From contig DASWMO010000350.1 of assembly GCA_036399715.1 (NCBI GenBank), positions 1 through 14,014 on the forward strand: a DNA stretch of 14,014 nucleotides. The letters are read 5' to 3'. A program made the position numbers and the translations under genes. The DNA is from DASVSE01 sp036399715. GTDB lineage: Bacteria; Bacteroidota; Rhodothermia; Rhodothermales; Rubricoccaceae. Of the stretch, positions 13,120 to 14,014 are shown piece after piece; positions within the stretch are counted from its first letter, which is position 1; each line of letters opens with the position of its first letter. Under the pieces are notes generated by a model. It was not told the origin of the DNA. It did not search any database and saw nothing but the letters and a program-made list of their open reading frames with translations.

Positions 13120-14014
13120 TCAGCCGTTGGTGGCCCGTCGCGGCGTCGGGCGCGTGCGGGACGCCGCGCGCGGATCGACCGGCCGCGCGATCACGATACC
13201 GACCTGACTGCGGATGTCGCGGACGTACGCGTGGAGGTCCGGCGAGACCTTGACCGCGTTGGAGGCCGACGAGGCGTGCATGAAGCCGGTCTGGCCGCCG
13301 GCGACGTGAATGAAGCCCGTGTGGGTGAAGTCGAGCCCGTCGATGGAGGTCGCCATCGCGACGACGTCGCCGGGCTGCATCTGCGCGGTCGCCTCGGCGA
13401 TGCGGGCCTTGGGGATGTAGACGAGTTCGAGGCTGGCGAGGCGCGCCTCGGCCGCGGCGACGAGCGCGAACGTCGAGTCGTCGGCGAGGTGCGGGTAGGC
13501 CGAGCGGTGCTCGGTCATGAACGTGATCCGCTTGTCGAACGGCACGCCGCCCGCCTCGGCGGTCACGTCGCGGACGACGCCACGGGCGCCGTTGTCGGCG
13601 ATCCACTCGGCGAAGTAGTGCAGGCGCGAGGCGTAGCCGTTCATCTCGCCGCCGCGGTAGCGCATGCGGGCGACCTCGGCGACGTACGCCTCGGGCGTCG
13701 TCTCGCCGGTGGCGATGGTGTGCGCGACCGCGAGGACGTTCTCGACGTAGAGGACGCAGTCGAACCGCGTGAGGTCCGCGAGGAGCGTCTCGCGCGTCGG
13801 CGCGTCGAGGAGCCCGGCTACGTACGGGCGGCCCTGGAGCTGCTCGCCGACCCACTGGACGATCTCGCCGTAGGGCCGGCTCGCGATGCCCGCCGAGTCG
13901 GCCGCGGCGACGATGCGGGCGTAGGCGGCCTCTGTGAGCGGGTCGAGGGCGGCGACGGAATCCGCGGGCGAGACGGCGAGGGCCACGGCGACGGCCGGCG
14001 GCGGGCCGGCAGGC
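13120..14014 (-). CDS. DUF1460 (N-acetylmuramoyl-L-alanine amidase-like) secreted protein, 5' end beyond right edge
   Basis: The frame is open from the right edge to the TGA at 13120, giving at least 298 residues. A GTG at 13986 is the only start codon inside the window, but the codons before it continue as PAGPPPAVAV, which looks like part of a signal peptide, so the true start is probably outside. The protein fits DUF1460, an NlpC/P60-like cysteine-hydrolase fold thought to cut the amide bond between muramic acid and the peptide stem in cell-wall fragments. DCVLYVEN carries the probable catalytic Cys, and THTGFIHV the likely catalytic His. Other family landmarks are RYRGGEMNGYASRLHYFAEWI and ITFMTEHRSAYP. 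It is the upstream neighbour of pfkA. Known structures of the family support hydrolase activity; the natural substrate here is inferred. Confidence 0.88.
   Translation of the reverse strand, partial: PAGPPPAVAVALAVSPADSVAALDPLTEAAYARIVAAADSAGIASRPYGEIVQWVGEQLQGRPYVAGLLDAPTRETLLADLTRFDCVLYVENVLAVAHTIATGETTPEAYVAEVARMRYRGGEMNGYASRLHYFAEWIADNGARGVVRDVTAEAGGVPFDKRITFMTEHRSAYPHLADDSTFALVAAAEARLASLELVYIPKARIAEATAQMQPGDVVAMATSIDGLDFTHTGFIHVAGGQTGFMHASSASNAVKVSPDLHAYVRDIRSQVGIVIARPVDPRAASRTRPTPRRATNG

Noticed and set aside
12327..13253. 308-codon plus-strand frame opposite pfkA, and similar frames at 7073-7879, 3529-4428 and 6606-7859
   Set aside because: These are composition shadows of pfkA, the exonuclease fusion and serA.
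1..14014. Searched for a defence island, toxin-antitoxin pair, CRISPR, mobile element or tRNA
   Set aside because: No transposase, integrase, repeat array, terminal repeats or cloverleaf-like sequence was recognised; the nuclease fusion sits among housekeeping genes rather than defence genes.

Overview
The window is very GC-rich (single 60-base lines counted by hand run from 58% to 78%; most are near or above 70%). Its genes carry no recognisable Shine-Dalgarno sequences. The protein families (an Asp/Glu-rich lipoprotein N-terminus, a DUF1460 amidase-like protein, a DEDDh exonuclease fused to a UvrC-like GIY-YIG part, an E. coli-type SerA, a His/Met-rich outer-membrane protein) fit a GC-rich marine member of the Rhodothermota/Bacteroidota, such as the Rubricoccaceae. 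That placement is an inference from composition and families, not from a marker gene. I see no rRNA, tRNA, CRISPR array, insertion sequence, prophage or recognised defence island. It reads as ordinary chromosome, fully packed with genes; no gap exceeds about 200 bases.

Layout. Left edge: a secreted pullulanase-type GH13 glycosidase runs leftward out of the window (1-968, N-terminal part only). It diverges, across a 200-base intergenic region with two hairpins, from a beta-propeller-like lipoprotein (1169-2242, +). A strong hairpin at 2266-2299 separates this from a long leftward gene run spanning 7825 down to 2315: DEDDh exonuclease/GIY-YIG fusion, then a secreted M14-like zinc hydrolase, a DUF1877 protein joined to it by a TGATG stop/start, serA, and a SAM methyltransferase 5 bases after serA. 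A 7-TM membrane protein (7966-8670, +) diverges from the exonuclease gene.

The right part is a second leftward run, 14014 down to 8713: a DUF1460 amidase-like protein (cut by the right edge), pfkA with a TTG start, a secreted alkaline phosphatase, a small Cys-rich secreted protein, and a histidine/methionine-rich outer-membrane protein whose N-terminus resembles copper-binding CopB/PcoB leaders.

How the genes work together: the leftward runs mix central metabolism (serine synthesis, glycolysis) with envelope proteins, and most neighbours do not form an obvious pathway. The functional pairs I would defend are serA with the methyltransferase (tight coupling), the M14-like hydrolase with the DUF1877 protein (translational coupling), and the Cys-rich small protein with the His/Met-rich outer-membrane protein (probable metal handling). 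No clearly new multi-gene system is evident; the most interesting items are the exonuclease/UvrC-like fusion with its retained four-cysteine motif, and the metal-linked pair.
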